Source: Myxococcota bacterium (GTDB lineage Bacteria > Myxococcota > XYA12-FULL-58-9 > JALHOP01). From it: a stretch of DNA of 64,000 nucleotides. Shown in pieces: positions 8,789-19,434 of the stretch (its first letter is position 1; every line of letters begins with the position of its first letter). Where the stretch lies: the NCBI GenBank assembly GCA_022842935.1, contig JALHOP010000020.1, positions 21,767-85,766 of the forward strand. Reading direction: 5' to 3'. Position numbers and translations under genes: made by a program. The notes beneath the pieces were generated by a model. The model saw only the letters and a list, made by a program, of their open reading frames with translations. It had not been told where the DNA came from and made no database searches.

Positions 8789-10707
8789 TGACCATGAAGA
8801 GCGATGGCGTTGGTTCGATTCGGGTTCGTGTAGCCGCTAAAGCAGACGCGCCGACGGAAGTCACGAAGGCGACCAAGGCTGCGAAGGCCCAGAGCGCTGA
8901 CAAGGTCGAGACGAAGGCCGCTAAGCCCAAGGGTGAAGGCATCCGTACCGTCGTTTTCCCGCCGCTCAAGGGTGAATGGAAGGCGCCTACCAAGGCGAAG
9001 GTGCTCACCGACGAGAAGGCCGTCTACGACGGCGACACCTTCAAGATTGACGGCTTTAGCGTCCGCGTCGGTGAGGTCAACGCCCCCGAGCGCAAGCCAG
9101 CCGAAGCGGGCTGGGAAGAGGCCCAGCAGGTCCTCGAGAAGCTCGTTAAGGGCAAAGAGGTCACGCTCGACTACGGCAAGCGTACCGATCCGCGTGATGA
9201 CTACGGTCGTCTGGTGGCGCGTGTCTCGGTCGGTGGAAAGCTCGTCCCCGAGATGATGCTCGCCGAGGGCGTCGCACACGCCTACTTCATCCTCGATGGC
9301 GATGACGGCGTTGACCGTTCGAACCTGATCGCCGCGCAAGAGAAGGCGAAGGCTGCCAAGAAGGGTATCTGGGCTCAGGAGCGCTTCCAGAAACCGTTCG
9401 TGCTCACGTCGTTTCACCCGAACGGCCGCGGCGACGACGTTTGGAACCCCAACGTCGAGTACTTCCGCATCTGCAACGTCGCCTCCGAGCCGCTCAACCT
9501 GGCGGGTTACACCATCACCAACGCGTCAGGTCAGAAGTGGACGTTGCCCGATGTGACCGTGCCCATTGGGCACACGGTGCAGATCTTCTCCGGCCGCGGC
9601 GAAAGTCAGCTGACGCCGCCCAAGGCGATCAAGATCTTCCTCGGTGAAAAGGGCCCTATCTGGGACAACTACCTCGACAAGATGACGCTGCGCGACGCGA
9701 AGGGCGGGGTGATCCTCGACCGCGCGCAGAACCAGGATCCTCCCAATCTCGAGAAGCTCGCCGGAGAGCTCTCCATCACGCAGAAGCAGATTGGCCGCCT
9801 GGGCTCGGACGTCGACGTGACCTACCAGGGGCCCGCGAAGATCGTCGTGAAGGACTTCGTGCCAGACGACGGCGACACCATCTACATTACGCAGCCGAAG
9901 ACCGGCACCTTCAAGGCGAGCATCGGTAAGTTCACCTGGGACCTCGCCATGAGCGACAGCGACCACGCCCCGAAAGACGGCACCATGGGCGTACGCTTCA
10001 AGGGCGTCGATACGCTCGAGACGCGCGTCCTCAAGGTCATGCCTGGCGGTGAGCGCGTTCACGCAAGCCAGGGGATGTCAGGTGAGATCGCCAAGAACGC
10101 GATGCTCAAGCTGCTCGCTAAAGCAGACAAGATCTATGTGGTGCCCGACAGCCACCGGCCCTTCGACGTCTACGACCGCTTGCTTGGTAACGTGTTCGTC
10201 GAGATTGGTGCCGGCGCCAAGAAGAAGGTGATCGACGTCAACAAGTGGCTCATCGAGCAGGGCCATGGCGAGATGGTCTCGTACTACGGCAAGGACTTCG
10301 ATCCGGCTCGACACGAGGAGTACGCGAAAGCGTCCAAGGACGCGTTCGAGGCGAAACGCGGCATCTACGGCGACGGCGACGAAAAGATGCACGAGCGGCC
10401 CGCCGATTTCCGCCGGCGAATGGCTGACCGCCCGCCGAGCCGCGACTACGTGGCCGACTGGGAGACCAAGCTGGTCTATCCGAGCACCCACATCGACATG
10501 GTGCCGCCGCATCGTCGTGTCTTCATCTTGCACGATGACTTGAGCCCCGCGCTGCTCGACGAGCGTTTCGGGTTCAAGCGCGCGACTGTCGACTCGAAAA
10601 CCTCGACCCCTCCTTCGGTCAGCGGCGGAACCGCGAGAGGCAAGGCCAAGTCGATGCGGGCTCTGGACGTGCGGATCAGCCAAAAGCCTGGACGGCGAAG
10701 CGCTTGA
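8788..10707 (+). CDS. Double staphylococcal-nuclease-domain protein with a lamin-tail domain
   Basis: A 639-aa protein with an unusual order of domains. A Lys/Ala-rich N-terminal tail (1-60) is followed by SNase domain 1 (about 75-195: YDGDTFKIDG, VRVGEVNAPE, DDYGRLVARV). A lamin-tail beta-sandwich comes next (about 203-315: YFRICNVASEPLNLAGYTI), then SNase domain 2 (about 355-530: DDGDTIYITQP, GVRFKGVDTLETR, YDRLLGNVFV). Compared with S. aureus nuclease, domain 2 keeps the Arg-Asp-Glu set (R403, D408, E411). Domain 1 has Asn98 in place of the calcium-binding Asp, but retains R93 and E101. No signal peptide is visible. The gene starts inside the stop of the HAD phosphatase gene, which suggests a joint role in nucleic-acid or phosphate scavenging (inference). 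Confidence 0.85.
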   Translation: MTMKSDGVGSIRVRVAAKADAPTEVTKATKAAKAQSADKVETKAAKPKGEGIRTVVFPPLKGEWKAPTKAKVLTDEKAVYDGDTFKIDGFSVRVGEVNAPERKPAEAGWEEAQQVLEKLVKGKEVTLDYGKRTDPRDDYGRLVARVSVGGKLVPEMMLAEGVAHAYFILDGDDGVDRSNLIAAQEKAKAAKKGIWAQERFQKPFVLTSFHPNGRGDDVWNPNVEYFRICNVASEPLNLAGYTITNASGQKWTLPDVTVPIGHTVQIFSGRGESQLTPPKAIKIFLGEKGPIWDNYLDKMTLRDAKGGVILDRAQNQDPPNLEKLAGELSITQKQIGRLGSDVDVTYQGPAKIVVKDFVPDDGDTIYITQPKTGTFKASIGKFTWDLAMSDSDHAPKDGTMGVRFKGVDTLETRVLKVMPGGERVHASQGMSGEIAKNAMLKLLAKADKIYVVPDSHRPFDVYDRLLGNVFVEIGAGAKKKVIDVNKWLIEQGHGEMVSYYGKDFDPARHEEYAKASKDAFEAKRGIYGDGDEKMHERPADFRRRMADRPPSRDYVADWETKLVYPSTHIDMVPPHRRVFILHDDLSPALLDERFGFKRATVDSKTSTPPSVSGGTARGKAKSMRALDVRISQKPGRRSA

Positions 10708-10787
10708 GGTACCTTCGCGGGAAGAGGAACTGAGGCGAGCGCTGGGAGGCGAAACCGGAGCAAGCCCACACGCAAGTGGCCCTCGAA

Positions 10788-12122
10788 TCAGCCCTCCGGA
10801 AGCACGACCCCATCGCGCCTCATTCGCACGGGGTCTGCTCGGGACGCCACGGTCCCCGGTGGATTCACGTACCACCCGTTGGGGTCCGCGTCCTCGGGCC
10901 GCTCGCGAACCTTCATGACGGTGAACATCCCGCCCATGTCGATATAGCTGAATGGGCCGCTGCCGCCGCGCATGGGGAGCGCGTTGGGCGGCATCTCCAT
11001 GGTCATCTCGCCCATTCCTCCCATACCCGAGGTCCCCATGGTCATGTACTCGGGGAGGACGCGACTCATCCTGCGGTCGAGCGAGCTCGTGTCGGCGCCG
11101 ACCATGTTCGGGAAACCGTGGCCCATCTGCATCATCACGTGGTGAGTCATGTGGCAGTGCATCGCCCAGTCGCCAGCGACAGTGGGTGTGAACTCGATGA
11201 CGCGCGTCGCGCCAACGGGCACGATGACGGTATTCTCTGGCCATTGTGCGCTTTCGCGGATGTAGCCGCCGTCGGTGGCGGTCACGTTGAAATGGACACC
11301 GTGGATGTGGATCGGATGGTGATCCATCGGCGACAGGTTCCCCAGACGAATGCGCACGCGCTCGCCGACGCCAACGACGAGCGGCTCCGTCGCCGGGAAT
11401 GCCTTGCCGTTGAAGGTGAGGACATTGAAGTCGGTCATTTCGAGCGGATTCGGACGCCGTGCACCAGCGTCGATCCGCCACTCGTGCGTCATCATCACGA
11501 AGTCCCGATCGACACGCGGTCCGCGCGGGGTCTTGGGGTGCACGACGAACATGCCCACGAGACCAAGGCCCACCTGTGTCATCTCATCGTAGTGCGAGTG
11601 ATACATGTAAGTCCCCGGCTCGCGGACCGTGATCTCGTACATGAATGTGTCGCCGGGTGGGATTGGGGACTGGTTCAGACCGGAGACGCCGTCCATCCCC
11701 GACGGCACGATGACGCCGTGCCAATGGACTGTCGTTGGCTCTGGGAGTCGATTCGTCACGTAGATGCGTAGGCGGTCACCCTCGACCGCCTCGATGGTCG
11801 GGCCAGGTGTTGCCCCGTTGTAGCCCCACACCTCAGCGCGCAGGCCTGGCGCGAACTCGTTCAGACACGCAGCCGCGATGAGGTGACCGACCTTCACACC
11901 GTCGACGACGCTCCACTTCAGCGTACTTCCGTTGGGCGTGACGACCGGCATCTGGCCGCCAGGGAAAGTTCGTTGTGGAGCAGGGCGCTTATCGAAACGC
12001 AGGGGTTGCGTGGCGTCATTGCCTGTGTCCGCGTGCGGCGGGGTCTCCACGGCGTGGAGTACAGGCGCGCGCATCATGGCGGCCAAGGCGCCCCCCATGG
12101 CGATGAACGATCGTCGGTCCAC
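10788..12122 (-). CDS. Tat-exported multicopper oxidase with Met-rich tail
   Basis: A 444-aa copper oxidase. The GTG start at 12122 has a strong GGAGGAG site five bases away and yields a Tat-type leader (DRRSFIAMGG). Copper ligands are complete: HWHG (133-136), YHSH (174-177), HPIHIHG (269-275) and HCHMTHH (322-328) with the type-1 cysteine C323. Residues 352-403 are rich in methionine (MTMGTSGMGGMGEMTMEM), as in CueO/CopA proteins that bind Cu(I). It probably oxidises Cu(I) in the periplasm. It is last in a leftward operon after the small lipoprotein and TolC-like genes, opposite a copper P-ATPase. Confidence 0.9.
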   Translation of the reverse strand: MDRRSFIAMGGALAAMMRAPVLHAVETPPHADTGNDATQPLRFDKRPAPQRTFPGGQMPVVTPNGSTLKWSVVDGVKVGHLIAAACLNEFAPGLRAEVWGYNGATPGPTIEAVEGDRLRIYVTNRLPEPTTVHWHGVIVPSGMDGVSGLNQSPIPPGDTFMYEITVREPGTYMYHSHYDEMTQVGLGLVGMFVVHPKTPRGPRVDRDFVMMTHEWRIDAGARRPNPLEMTDFNVLTFNGKAFPATEPLVVGVGERVRIRLGNLSPMDHHPIHIHGVHFNVTATDGGYIRESAQWPENTVIVPVGATRVIEFTPTVAGDWAMHCHMTHHVMMQMGHGFPNMVGADTSSLDRRMSRVLPEYMTMGTSGMGGMGEMTMEMPPNALPMRGGSGPFSYIDMGGMFTVMKVRERPEDADPNGWYVNPPGTVASRADPVRMRRDGVVLPEG

Positions 12123-12123
12123 G

Positions 12124-13467
12124 CTAGTCTCCTCCTGGGGCGTGGCCAGCCAGCAGAGCCTCGAAGCCTGCTCGAGCGGACCAGTAATCTCGAAGCGTGT
12201 CGACGTAGGCAAGCTCACTCTCGAGCTCTTGGCCTCGTGCGTGGAGAACGGCGAACACACCAACTTGCATCGCGTTGTATTGCAGCATGGTTTGCTTCAT
12301 GACCTCAGCGCGCGCCGGCACGATGATTCGCTCGTATTGTTTCGCGCGCGTGAACGCCGATAGCAATCGGTTGCGAGAGCGTCGTGCAGCGGAGCGCACT
12401 CCCACTGCGAGGCCCTGATAGCGCTCCATAAGCCCGTCGAACTCCGCCTCGTGGCGGGCAACCGTGCCTTGATTGCGGTCGAAGATCGGGACACGGATGC
12501 TTGCCCCCGCGCCTTTCTCCCACAACCTCTGGTCTTGCTCGATGTGTCCGTCGATCGTGATGTCGGGCCACCAGCCCTCGGCTCGCGCAAGACCCGTGCG
12601 CTTGGCCACCGCGTCGAGTCGGCTGCGCAACTCGGCAAGCTGAAAACTCGCCGTGATGGCTCGGCGTTCCACGTCGTCGGTGTCAACTGCTTCCTCCGGT
12701 AGACTCGGAAAGCCATCGGCGGTCGTCCATTGTGTCTCAGCGCCATGCAGGCCGAGCAGCTCTTGCAGCCCCTCGCGTTGCTCGAGCATCTCAAGCTCGA
12801 GCTCGGCGGCGCGGGCGCGCGCGTCCTCGAAGGTCGCGATTTGGCTGGCGAGGTCGATAGCCGGGATGTTTCCCGCCGCGTGCAGGGCCCGGGCCGCGTC
12901 GCGCGCGGCCGCCAGGGCCTCCAGGCTTCGCTCGACGATACGTAACCGTCGCTCTGCGGCCACGAGCGCGAAGAAGGCGAGACGCGCGCGATAGCTCGCT
13001 GCGACCACGGCGGCCGCCACGCGGTACCGTGCAGCCTCGAGGTCCGCTTTGGCGACAGCGGTCCGCATAGGCGTCAGCAGCGCGCGTGTCAGCTCGTATT
13101 CGACGTAATAGTCTTGCTGCAGCGGGAGTCCAGCGGCGCCTGGGTCGCGGATGTCGAAGGCGACGGTCGGGTTCGGCAGCAAGCCGGCCTGCACCAGCTC
13201 GCCGCGTTCGATGCCGAGGTCACGCATGGTGGCGCGTAGCTCGCGATTGTTGAGCAAGGCGATGCGCACCGCCTTCTCGGCTGTCATGGGCTCCTTCAAG
13301 AGCTCCGCCACGTCGCGCGATGTCGCCACCTCTACATCGGCGGCGGTCACCGAGAGCGGCAGCTCGGCCTTGGTCAGCGCCGCGACCCTGTCGACGTCGT
13401 CCTGGATCGAGGTCGAGGCGCAGCTCGTGGCAAGGACCGCGAGGGTCAGGAGTCGTCTAGCGCGCAC
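12124..13467 (-). CDS. TolC family outer-membrane lipoprotein of the copper island
   Basis: A 447-aa TolC/CusC-like protein with a lipobox (LAVLATSCAST), so it is likely a lipid-anchored outer-membrane factor. The helical repeats include VRIALLNNRELRATMRDLGI and AGLLPNPTVAF, the typical first-repeat signatures. A second repeat begins near residue 265 (ELRSRLDAVAKRTGLARAEGW). Its end lies within the ribosome-binding region of the multicopper oxidase gene, and its start overlaps the preceding lipoprotein gene by 11 bases. No RND pump or adaptor is encoded beside it, so the partner pump, if any, lies elsewhere. Confidence 0.85.
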   Translation of the reverse strand: MRARRLLTLAVLATSCASTSIQDDVDRVAALTKAELPLSVTAADVEVATSRDVAELLKEPMTAEKAVRIALLNNRELRATMRDLGIERGELVQAGLLPNPTVAFDIRDPGAAGLPLQQDYYVEYELTRALLTPMRTAVAKADLEAARYRVAAAVVAASYRARLAFFALVAAERRLRIVERSLEALAAARDAARALHAAGNIPAIDLASQIATFEDARARAAELELEMLEQREGLQELLGLHGAETQWTTADGFPSLPEEAVDTDDVERRAITASFQLAELRSRLDAVAKRTGLARAEGWWPDITIDGHIEQDQRLWEKGAGASIRVPIFDRNQGTVARHEAEFDGLMERYQGLAVGVRSAARRSRNRLLSAFTRAKQYERIIVPARAEVMKQTMLQYNAMQVGVFAVLHARGQELESELAYVDTLRDYWSARAGFEALLAGHAPGGD

Positions 13468-13684
13468 GGTGACCCTCGGAGTGCTCCTCTAGGCCAGACC
13501 AGTTGCCCGTGGGATCCCCCGGTAGTGGCGGCTCCTCTCGAACAAAGCGGCCAACGTCGGGTAGCCCAGCCTCTACCGCAGCCTCCGACGCGGGTGCGTT
13601 CTCGGGAAAGCTGGCCGGAACCCGGCGGGTCGCGCAGCCGCCGAGGAGGGACATGGCCACAACCTTTATGACCGTTCCTTGCAT
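13457..13684 (-). CDS. Small lipoprotein at the head of the copper operon
   Basis: A 75-aa protein starting at the ATG at 13684, with AGGAGG seven bases upstream. The N-terminus carries a short signal peptide and lipobox (VVAMSLLGGCAT). The mature part is short, acidic and proline-rich (REEPPLPGDPTGNWSG). Similar tiny lipoproteins occur at the head of copper-oxidase operons, but I do not recognise the family. It overlaps the TolC-like gene by 11 bases, so the three genes form one leftward operon. Confidence 0.65.
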   Translation of the reverse strand: MQGTVIKVVAMSLLGGCATRRVPASFPENAPASEAAVEAGLPDVGRFVREEPPLPGDPTGNWSGLEEHSEGHRAR

Positions 13685-13737
13685 AGTCGATCCTCCTATT
13701 CGAGCGTCACGCGCAAAAGACGACGCACGGGCGGCGC

Positions 13738-13768
13738 TTGTATTGCACCTGAACGCGACGGGTAATAG
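13738..13768 (+). promoter_or_regulatory. Candidate MerR/CueR-type promoter for the copper ATPase
   Basis: TTGTAT (13738-13743) and TAATAG (13763-13768) are separated by exactly 19 bases, the long spacer characteristic of MerR-family-activated promoters. The spacer holds an imperfect dyad, ACC-N11-GGT (13747-13763), close to where CueR would bind. The ATPase ATG follows 46 bases later. Each hexamer matches the sigma-70 consensus at only three positions, so this is suggestive. No MerR-family gene is in the window. Confidence 0.35.
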
Positions 13769-13813
13769 TCCCAAGACCAGACCTGCGCCTATCGGCGGTC
13801 CGCGACGTGAATC

Positions 13814-16011
<2,198 letters not shown>

Positions 16012-16015
<4 letters not shown>

Positions 16016-16344
16016 AGACTTTCGCGCTCTCGCTGACTCTCTTGCTTGGTCTCTCGGCGTACGCGGGGTCACCCACAGTGCGAGAAATTCACGTCGTCGT
16101 CGACAAGGGCGCGTACTCTCCGAACCGCATCGATATTGCGCCGGGTGAGGCTGTGCGTCTCAAGTTCACGCGCAGGGAATACACGCCCTGCACGAAGGAG
16201 ATCGTATTCCCCTCATTGGGCATCACCCGCGAGCTGCCGGTCGGCAAAGAGGTCGTCATCGACGTTCCGGCGCAGGCGACGGGAGAGGTCCCGTTTCGCT
16301 GCGGAATGAACATGGTGAAGGGAAGCTTGGTCGTCTCGCAATGA
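16012..16344 (+). CDS. Periplasmic cupredoxin-like protein
   Basis: A 110-aa exported protein with signal peptide (FALSLTLLLGLSAYA) and a cupredoxin fold (REIHVVVDKGAYSPNRIDI, PGEAVRLKFTRRE, FRCGMNM). Cys60, Cys97 and Met99 are candidate copper ligands. The classic type-1 His pair is not evident, so it may be a Cu(I)-binding or structural cupredoxin like those fused to some P-ATPases. It overlaps the copper ATPase gene by four bases (ATGA), which strongly suggests that it accepts copper from or delivers it to this pump. Confidence 0.8.
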
Positions 16345-16375
16345 CGTTTGCCATGAGCCCGCGACCAGCGACCGA

Positions 16376-17254
16376 ATGCGGCTCAGGGCGGACATGAACC
16401 CGCGCGGTGTCATACGTGAGCGCCGTACCATTGGCCGCGATACGACGCTGTGCATGTCGCTCTCGGCGCGTCCTGGTGTCTTCGGCTCGCGCTTCCACAA
16501 CCACCTCTACGACGCTCTCGGGCTCGACTGGGTGTACAAGGCATTCACCACCCGCGACTTGGCTAGCGCCATCGCTGGGGTCCGCGCGCTTGGTGTCCGA
16601 GGCTGCGCTGTCTCGATGCCCTTCAAAGAGGCGTGCATTCCGATGCTCGACGCTTTGGATGCGTCCGCTGAAGCAATCGCTTCCGTCAACACCATCGTCA
16701 ACGCGGACGGTCGGCTCACTGGTCACAACACCGACTACGGCGCCATCGCACCTCTGCTCGCGAAGCACAGTGTAGCGCCAGACGTGGACTTCGTACTGCG
16801 TGGTAGTGGCGGCATGGCCAAGGCGGTGACTGCGGCGCTACGCGACGGCGGCTTCACGCGTGGCATCATCGTGGCTCGCAACCGTGATACCGGCCAAGCC
16901 TTGGCGTCGCGTTTCGGTTACCGCTGGCAGGCGGAGCTTGGATCCGCACGCCCTCACATGCTGATCAACGTGACGCCCATCGGCATGCAGGGGGGCGCGG
17001 AGGCGGAAACGCTCGCCTTCCCCGACGAGGCCGTCGCTGAAGCTGACGTCGTCTTCGATGTCGTCGCGGTGCCTGTCGAGACGCCTCTCGTGCGCTTGGG
17101 GCGCGCTCGAGGCAAGACCGTCATCACGGGTGACGAGGTCATTGTTCTGCAAGCCCTCGAACAGTTCGTGCTCTATACTGGTATCCGGCCGACGCCAGAA
17201 GAGGTGTCCGCGGCGGCGGACTATGCGTTACGTGGTCAGAGCCCGGCAAGTTGA
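16376..17254 (+). CDS. Shikimate 5-dehydrogenase-like protein (SDH-L/HI0607 type)
   Basis: A 292-aa NADP-dependent enzyme of the AroE superfamily. It closely resembles the SDH-like subgroup typified by Haemophilus HI0607. Shared features are DTTLCMSLSARP at the start, YKAFTTRDL, RGCAVSMPFKEACIP with the catalytic Lys, GHNTDYGAI, the dinucleotide-binding loop GSGGMAKAV and NVTPIGMQGG. This subgroup is distinct from biosynthetic AroE and has much lower shikimate activity, so its physiological substrate is open. An ATG at 16394 is an alternative start. The next gene is convergent. Confidence 0.82.
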   Translation: MRLRADMNPRGVIRERRTIGRDTTLCMSLSARPGVFGSRFHNHLYDALGLDWVYKAFTTRDLASAIAGVRALGVRGCAVSMPFKEACIPMLDALDASAEAIASVNTIVNADGRLTGHNTDYGAIAPLLAKHSVAPDVDFVLRGSGGMAKAVTAALRDGGFTRGIIVARNRDTGQALASRFGYRWQAELGSARPHMLINVTPIGMQGGAEAETLAFPDEAVAEADVVFDVVAVPVETPLVRLGRARGKTVITGDEVIVLQALEQFVLYTGIRPTPEEVSAAADYALRGQSPAS

Positions 17255-17276
17255 GACGCGTGGGTCCACGATTCGA

Positions 17277-18224
17277 CTATGGCGTGATCACGGTGTCGAC
17301 GATGTAGATCAAGCCATTGTCCGCAGGAATGTCGGACTTCAAGACCTTGATGTCGTCGTTGACCATGATGCGCCCATTCTTGGTCGTGAGAGTCAGGTGC
17401 CGACCCTGGGCGGTTGGCCACCGCTTTCCCGTGACTCCTTTCTTGTCAGGAAGCTGGAGATCCGAGCTCGGCCGCGCGGCGTCGACGAGATGCAAGGTCA
17501 TGATGACCTTGAGCTTGTCGGGTTTTGCCTTGAGTGCATCGTAGCCGCCGGGAAAGCGTCCAATGGCGGCGTTGGTCGGCGCCATGACCGTCCAGGGGCC
17601 GCCAGACTTCAATGTCTTCGTCAGGCCAACGTAGTCGACGAGGGACAGGAACTTGCTGAAGCGTTTGTCCGCTGCGAGCACGTCGTAGAGCGTGTTGGTC
17701 TTCGCGTCCGCGACGGCGGTCGCCGCGAGAGAGCCCGCCGCCGGAACCGTCTTGGCGGGCTGCGGGTCGCTCGAGATTGTCGCGGTAGTCGCGGCGGGGC
17801 CGCTCCCGCTCGTCATCCCGCGCGTCGCGCTTATGGTTACGGGAGCTTCATTGAAGGTCGCATCGACGCAAGACTCGGGGATCTCGAATTGAGCGCTGCT
17901 GCCGCCGTTCTGGCGCCATGAGTCACGCTCCTTCTTGGCGCACGCAATCTGCGCCGGAGTGTACTGATGCGCCTTGGTCAGCCCCTCGGCGAAGCGGGGC
18001 TCGTAGCGTTTGTCGTGCAGATCTTTTGCGATGGCGATCTCGCCGGATGTGTATTGCGTGCAGTACGCTTCCGCGGAATCTTTCGAGGCCCTGCCGCTGA
18101 CGTAGCCGCGGTCCATCAGATCTTTGGCGCACGCTGAGGGGGGCCCGGCGCTCACGGCAGTGTTGCTGGTGGCGCAGCCCACGACGAGCAGGGACATCAC
18201 GATGAACCCAAGCGTTGCTCTCAT
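17277..18224 (-). CDS. Fasciclin-domain lipoprotein
   Basis: A 315-aa lipoprotein (lipobox VMSLLVVGCAT). An N-terminal half with six cysteines (CAKDLMDRGYVSGRA, QIACAKKERDSWRQ) is joined by a Ser/Thr/Ala linker to a C-terminal fasciclin (FAS1) domain of about 135 residues. Fasciclin signatures are NTLYDVLAADKRFSKFLSLV, TVMAPTNAAIGRFP and NGLIYIVDTVITP. Such proteins act in cell-surface adhesion. The N-terminal half has two similar Cys-containing helices and is not recognised. It is convergent with the SDH-like gene, with a 22-base gap. Confidence 0.85.
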   Translation of the reverse strand: MRATLGFIVMSLLVVGCATSNTAVSAGPPSACAKDLMDRGYVSGRASKDSAEAYCTQYTSGEIAIAKDLHDKRYEPRFAEGLTKAHQYTPAQIACAKKERDSWRQNGGSSAQFEIPESCVDATFNEAPVTISATRGMTSGSGPAATTATISSDPQPAKTVPAAGSLAATAVADAKTNTLYDVLAADKRFSKFLSLVDYVGLTKTLKSGGPWTVMAPTNAAIGRFPGGYDALKAKPDKLKVIMTLHLVDAARPSSDLQLPDKKGVTGKRWPTAQGRHLTLTTKNGRIMVNDDIKVLKSDIPADNGLIYIVDTVITP

Positions 18225-18245
18225 TGGGTGCCTCCTGGGCTTGTC

Positions 18246-18896
18246 TCAAGCGTCCGCGCGAAGCGGATGGAAGGTGTTTCGCACCGGATCCAGGGACTCA
18301 ACGCCGCCGCTACCGATGTCATAATACCACCCGTGCAACTCCAGTCTGCCCAAAGCGACAGCCGTCGCGACGGCCGGATAGGTGCGGGCGTTGGTCAACT
18401 GGGCGGTCACGTTGTGTTGGGTTGCCACCTTCAACATCGCGTGAGCAGGGGCTTTTTCCGCCATCTCTTGGATCATGGCACGCGCTGGGTCGTCGTAGTG
18501 GAGCCACTCGGTCACCCGCGGAACTGTCGCATCGTCATGGGGGTCGAGAAGGCTCTTGATGGCGCCACACTGGGAATGGCCACAGACCACCAGATGCTCT
18601 ACCTGCAAGACCTGGACGGCGTATTCGATGAGCGCGGCGGTGCCTCGGTCGCCGCTCCCATGGGCCGGGATGAGATTGCCGATCGAGCGGGCGACGAAGA
18701 TATCACCTGGCTGCGTGTTGGTGAGCAGGTGGGGATTCACGCGGGAGTCCGCGCAGGTGACGAACAGGGTGGATGGGCTTTGGCCTTTCTCGAGCGCGCG
18801 GAACGTCTCGGCCATCGCCGGGTACACGTGGCGCTGGAACTTGTGAACACCCTGGACGATTTGGTGAAAGGAGTCTCTTGGCATGGCGCGCGTCAT
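18246..18896 (-). CDS. Beta-class carbonic anhydrase
   Basis: About 216 aa. Zinc ligands are conserved: Cys and the Asp-Arg dyad in CADSRVNP, then His and Cys in VVCGHSQCGA. Other family landmarks are SIGNLIPAHGSGDRGTAALI and ELHGWYYDIGSG. It interconverts CO2 and bicarbonate in the cytoplasm. The ATG at 18896 (MTRAMPRD) is chosen; further ATGs at 18929 and 18884 are possible, with no clear ribosome-binding site to decide. The gene upstream is divergent. Confidence 0.9.
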   Translation of the reverse strand: MTRAMPRDSFHQIVQGVHKFQRHVYPAMAETFRALEKGQSPSTLFVTCADSRVNPHLLTNTQPGDIFVARSIGNLIPAHGSGDRGTAALIEYAVQVLQVEHLVVCGHSQCGAIKSLLDPHDDATVPRVTEWLHYDDPARAMIQEMAEKAPAHAMLKVATQHNVTAQLTNARTYPAVATAVALGRLELHGWYYDIGSGGVESLDPVRNTFHPLRADA

Positions 18897-18951
18897 TGTG
18901 GTGTGGGCGCGGCGGGTGTCAACTGCCAACTGACCGCGCTATAGTCATTGG

Positions 18952-19434
18952 ATGCGCCCAATGCTTCGCGTCATCGCGCTCGCGACGTCCGTCGCTGTTG
19001 GCGGCTGCGTCGCGCTGCCTCTCGAGGTCGCGGTCGATGGTGAGCGGAGCAATAGAATCGGCGAGGTCCTCGACGTTCACTCCGCAGCGCTCGAGGGGTG
19101 TTACGCACGTGCGCTCGCGATGAACGACAGTTTGACCGGTCGCATCGTCTTGCGCGCCCTCATCATGCAAGACGGTCGCCCGTACGTGCCGGCGGCGCGT
19201 GTCAGCGACGCGCGACTGGTGCCGGTCGCGACATGTATGCTCCAGCAACTATCGCGCTGGCGTTTTCCGCAGTCGACCGACGCAGGCTACGTTTCGATAC
19301 CGCTCATCTTGAAGGCGGTGCGCACCCGAAAGCCCTCGGTGCGCTTGCTTGACCCTGACCACGCCCTGCGCCTTACGACCGTGTTGGCTGGGCCGCTAGA
19401 ACTTCCGCACTTTGCTCCGGAGGGAGGCGCTTAG
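18952..19434 (+). CDS. AgmX/TonB-like C-terminal-domain lipoprotein
   Basis: A 160-aa lipoprotein (lipobox ATSVAVGGCVAL). The mature part resembles the AgmX/PglI C-terminal domain common in myxobacteria: helix SAALEGCYARALAMNDSLTG, strand RIVLRALIMQDGRP, two cysteines (C56-type and C96-type) likely forming a disulfide, and LQQLSRWRFPQ. Such domains are TonB-CTD relatives, often in envelope or motility machinery. A TATAGT hexamer seven bases ahead of the ATG suggests a nearly leaderless transcript. Its 3' end overlaps the convergent endopeptidase gene by 62 bases. Confidence 0.7.
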   Translation: MRPMLRVIALATSVAVGGCVALPLEVAVDGERSNRIGEVLDVHSAALEGCYARALAMNDSLTGRIVLRALIMQDGRPYVPAARVSDARLVPVATCMLQQLSRWRFPQSTDAGYVSIPLILKAVRTRKPSVRLLDPDHALRLTTVLAGPLELPHFAPEGGA

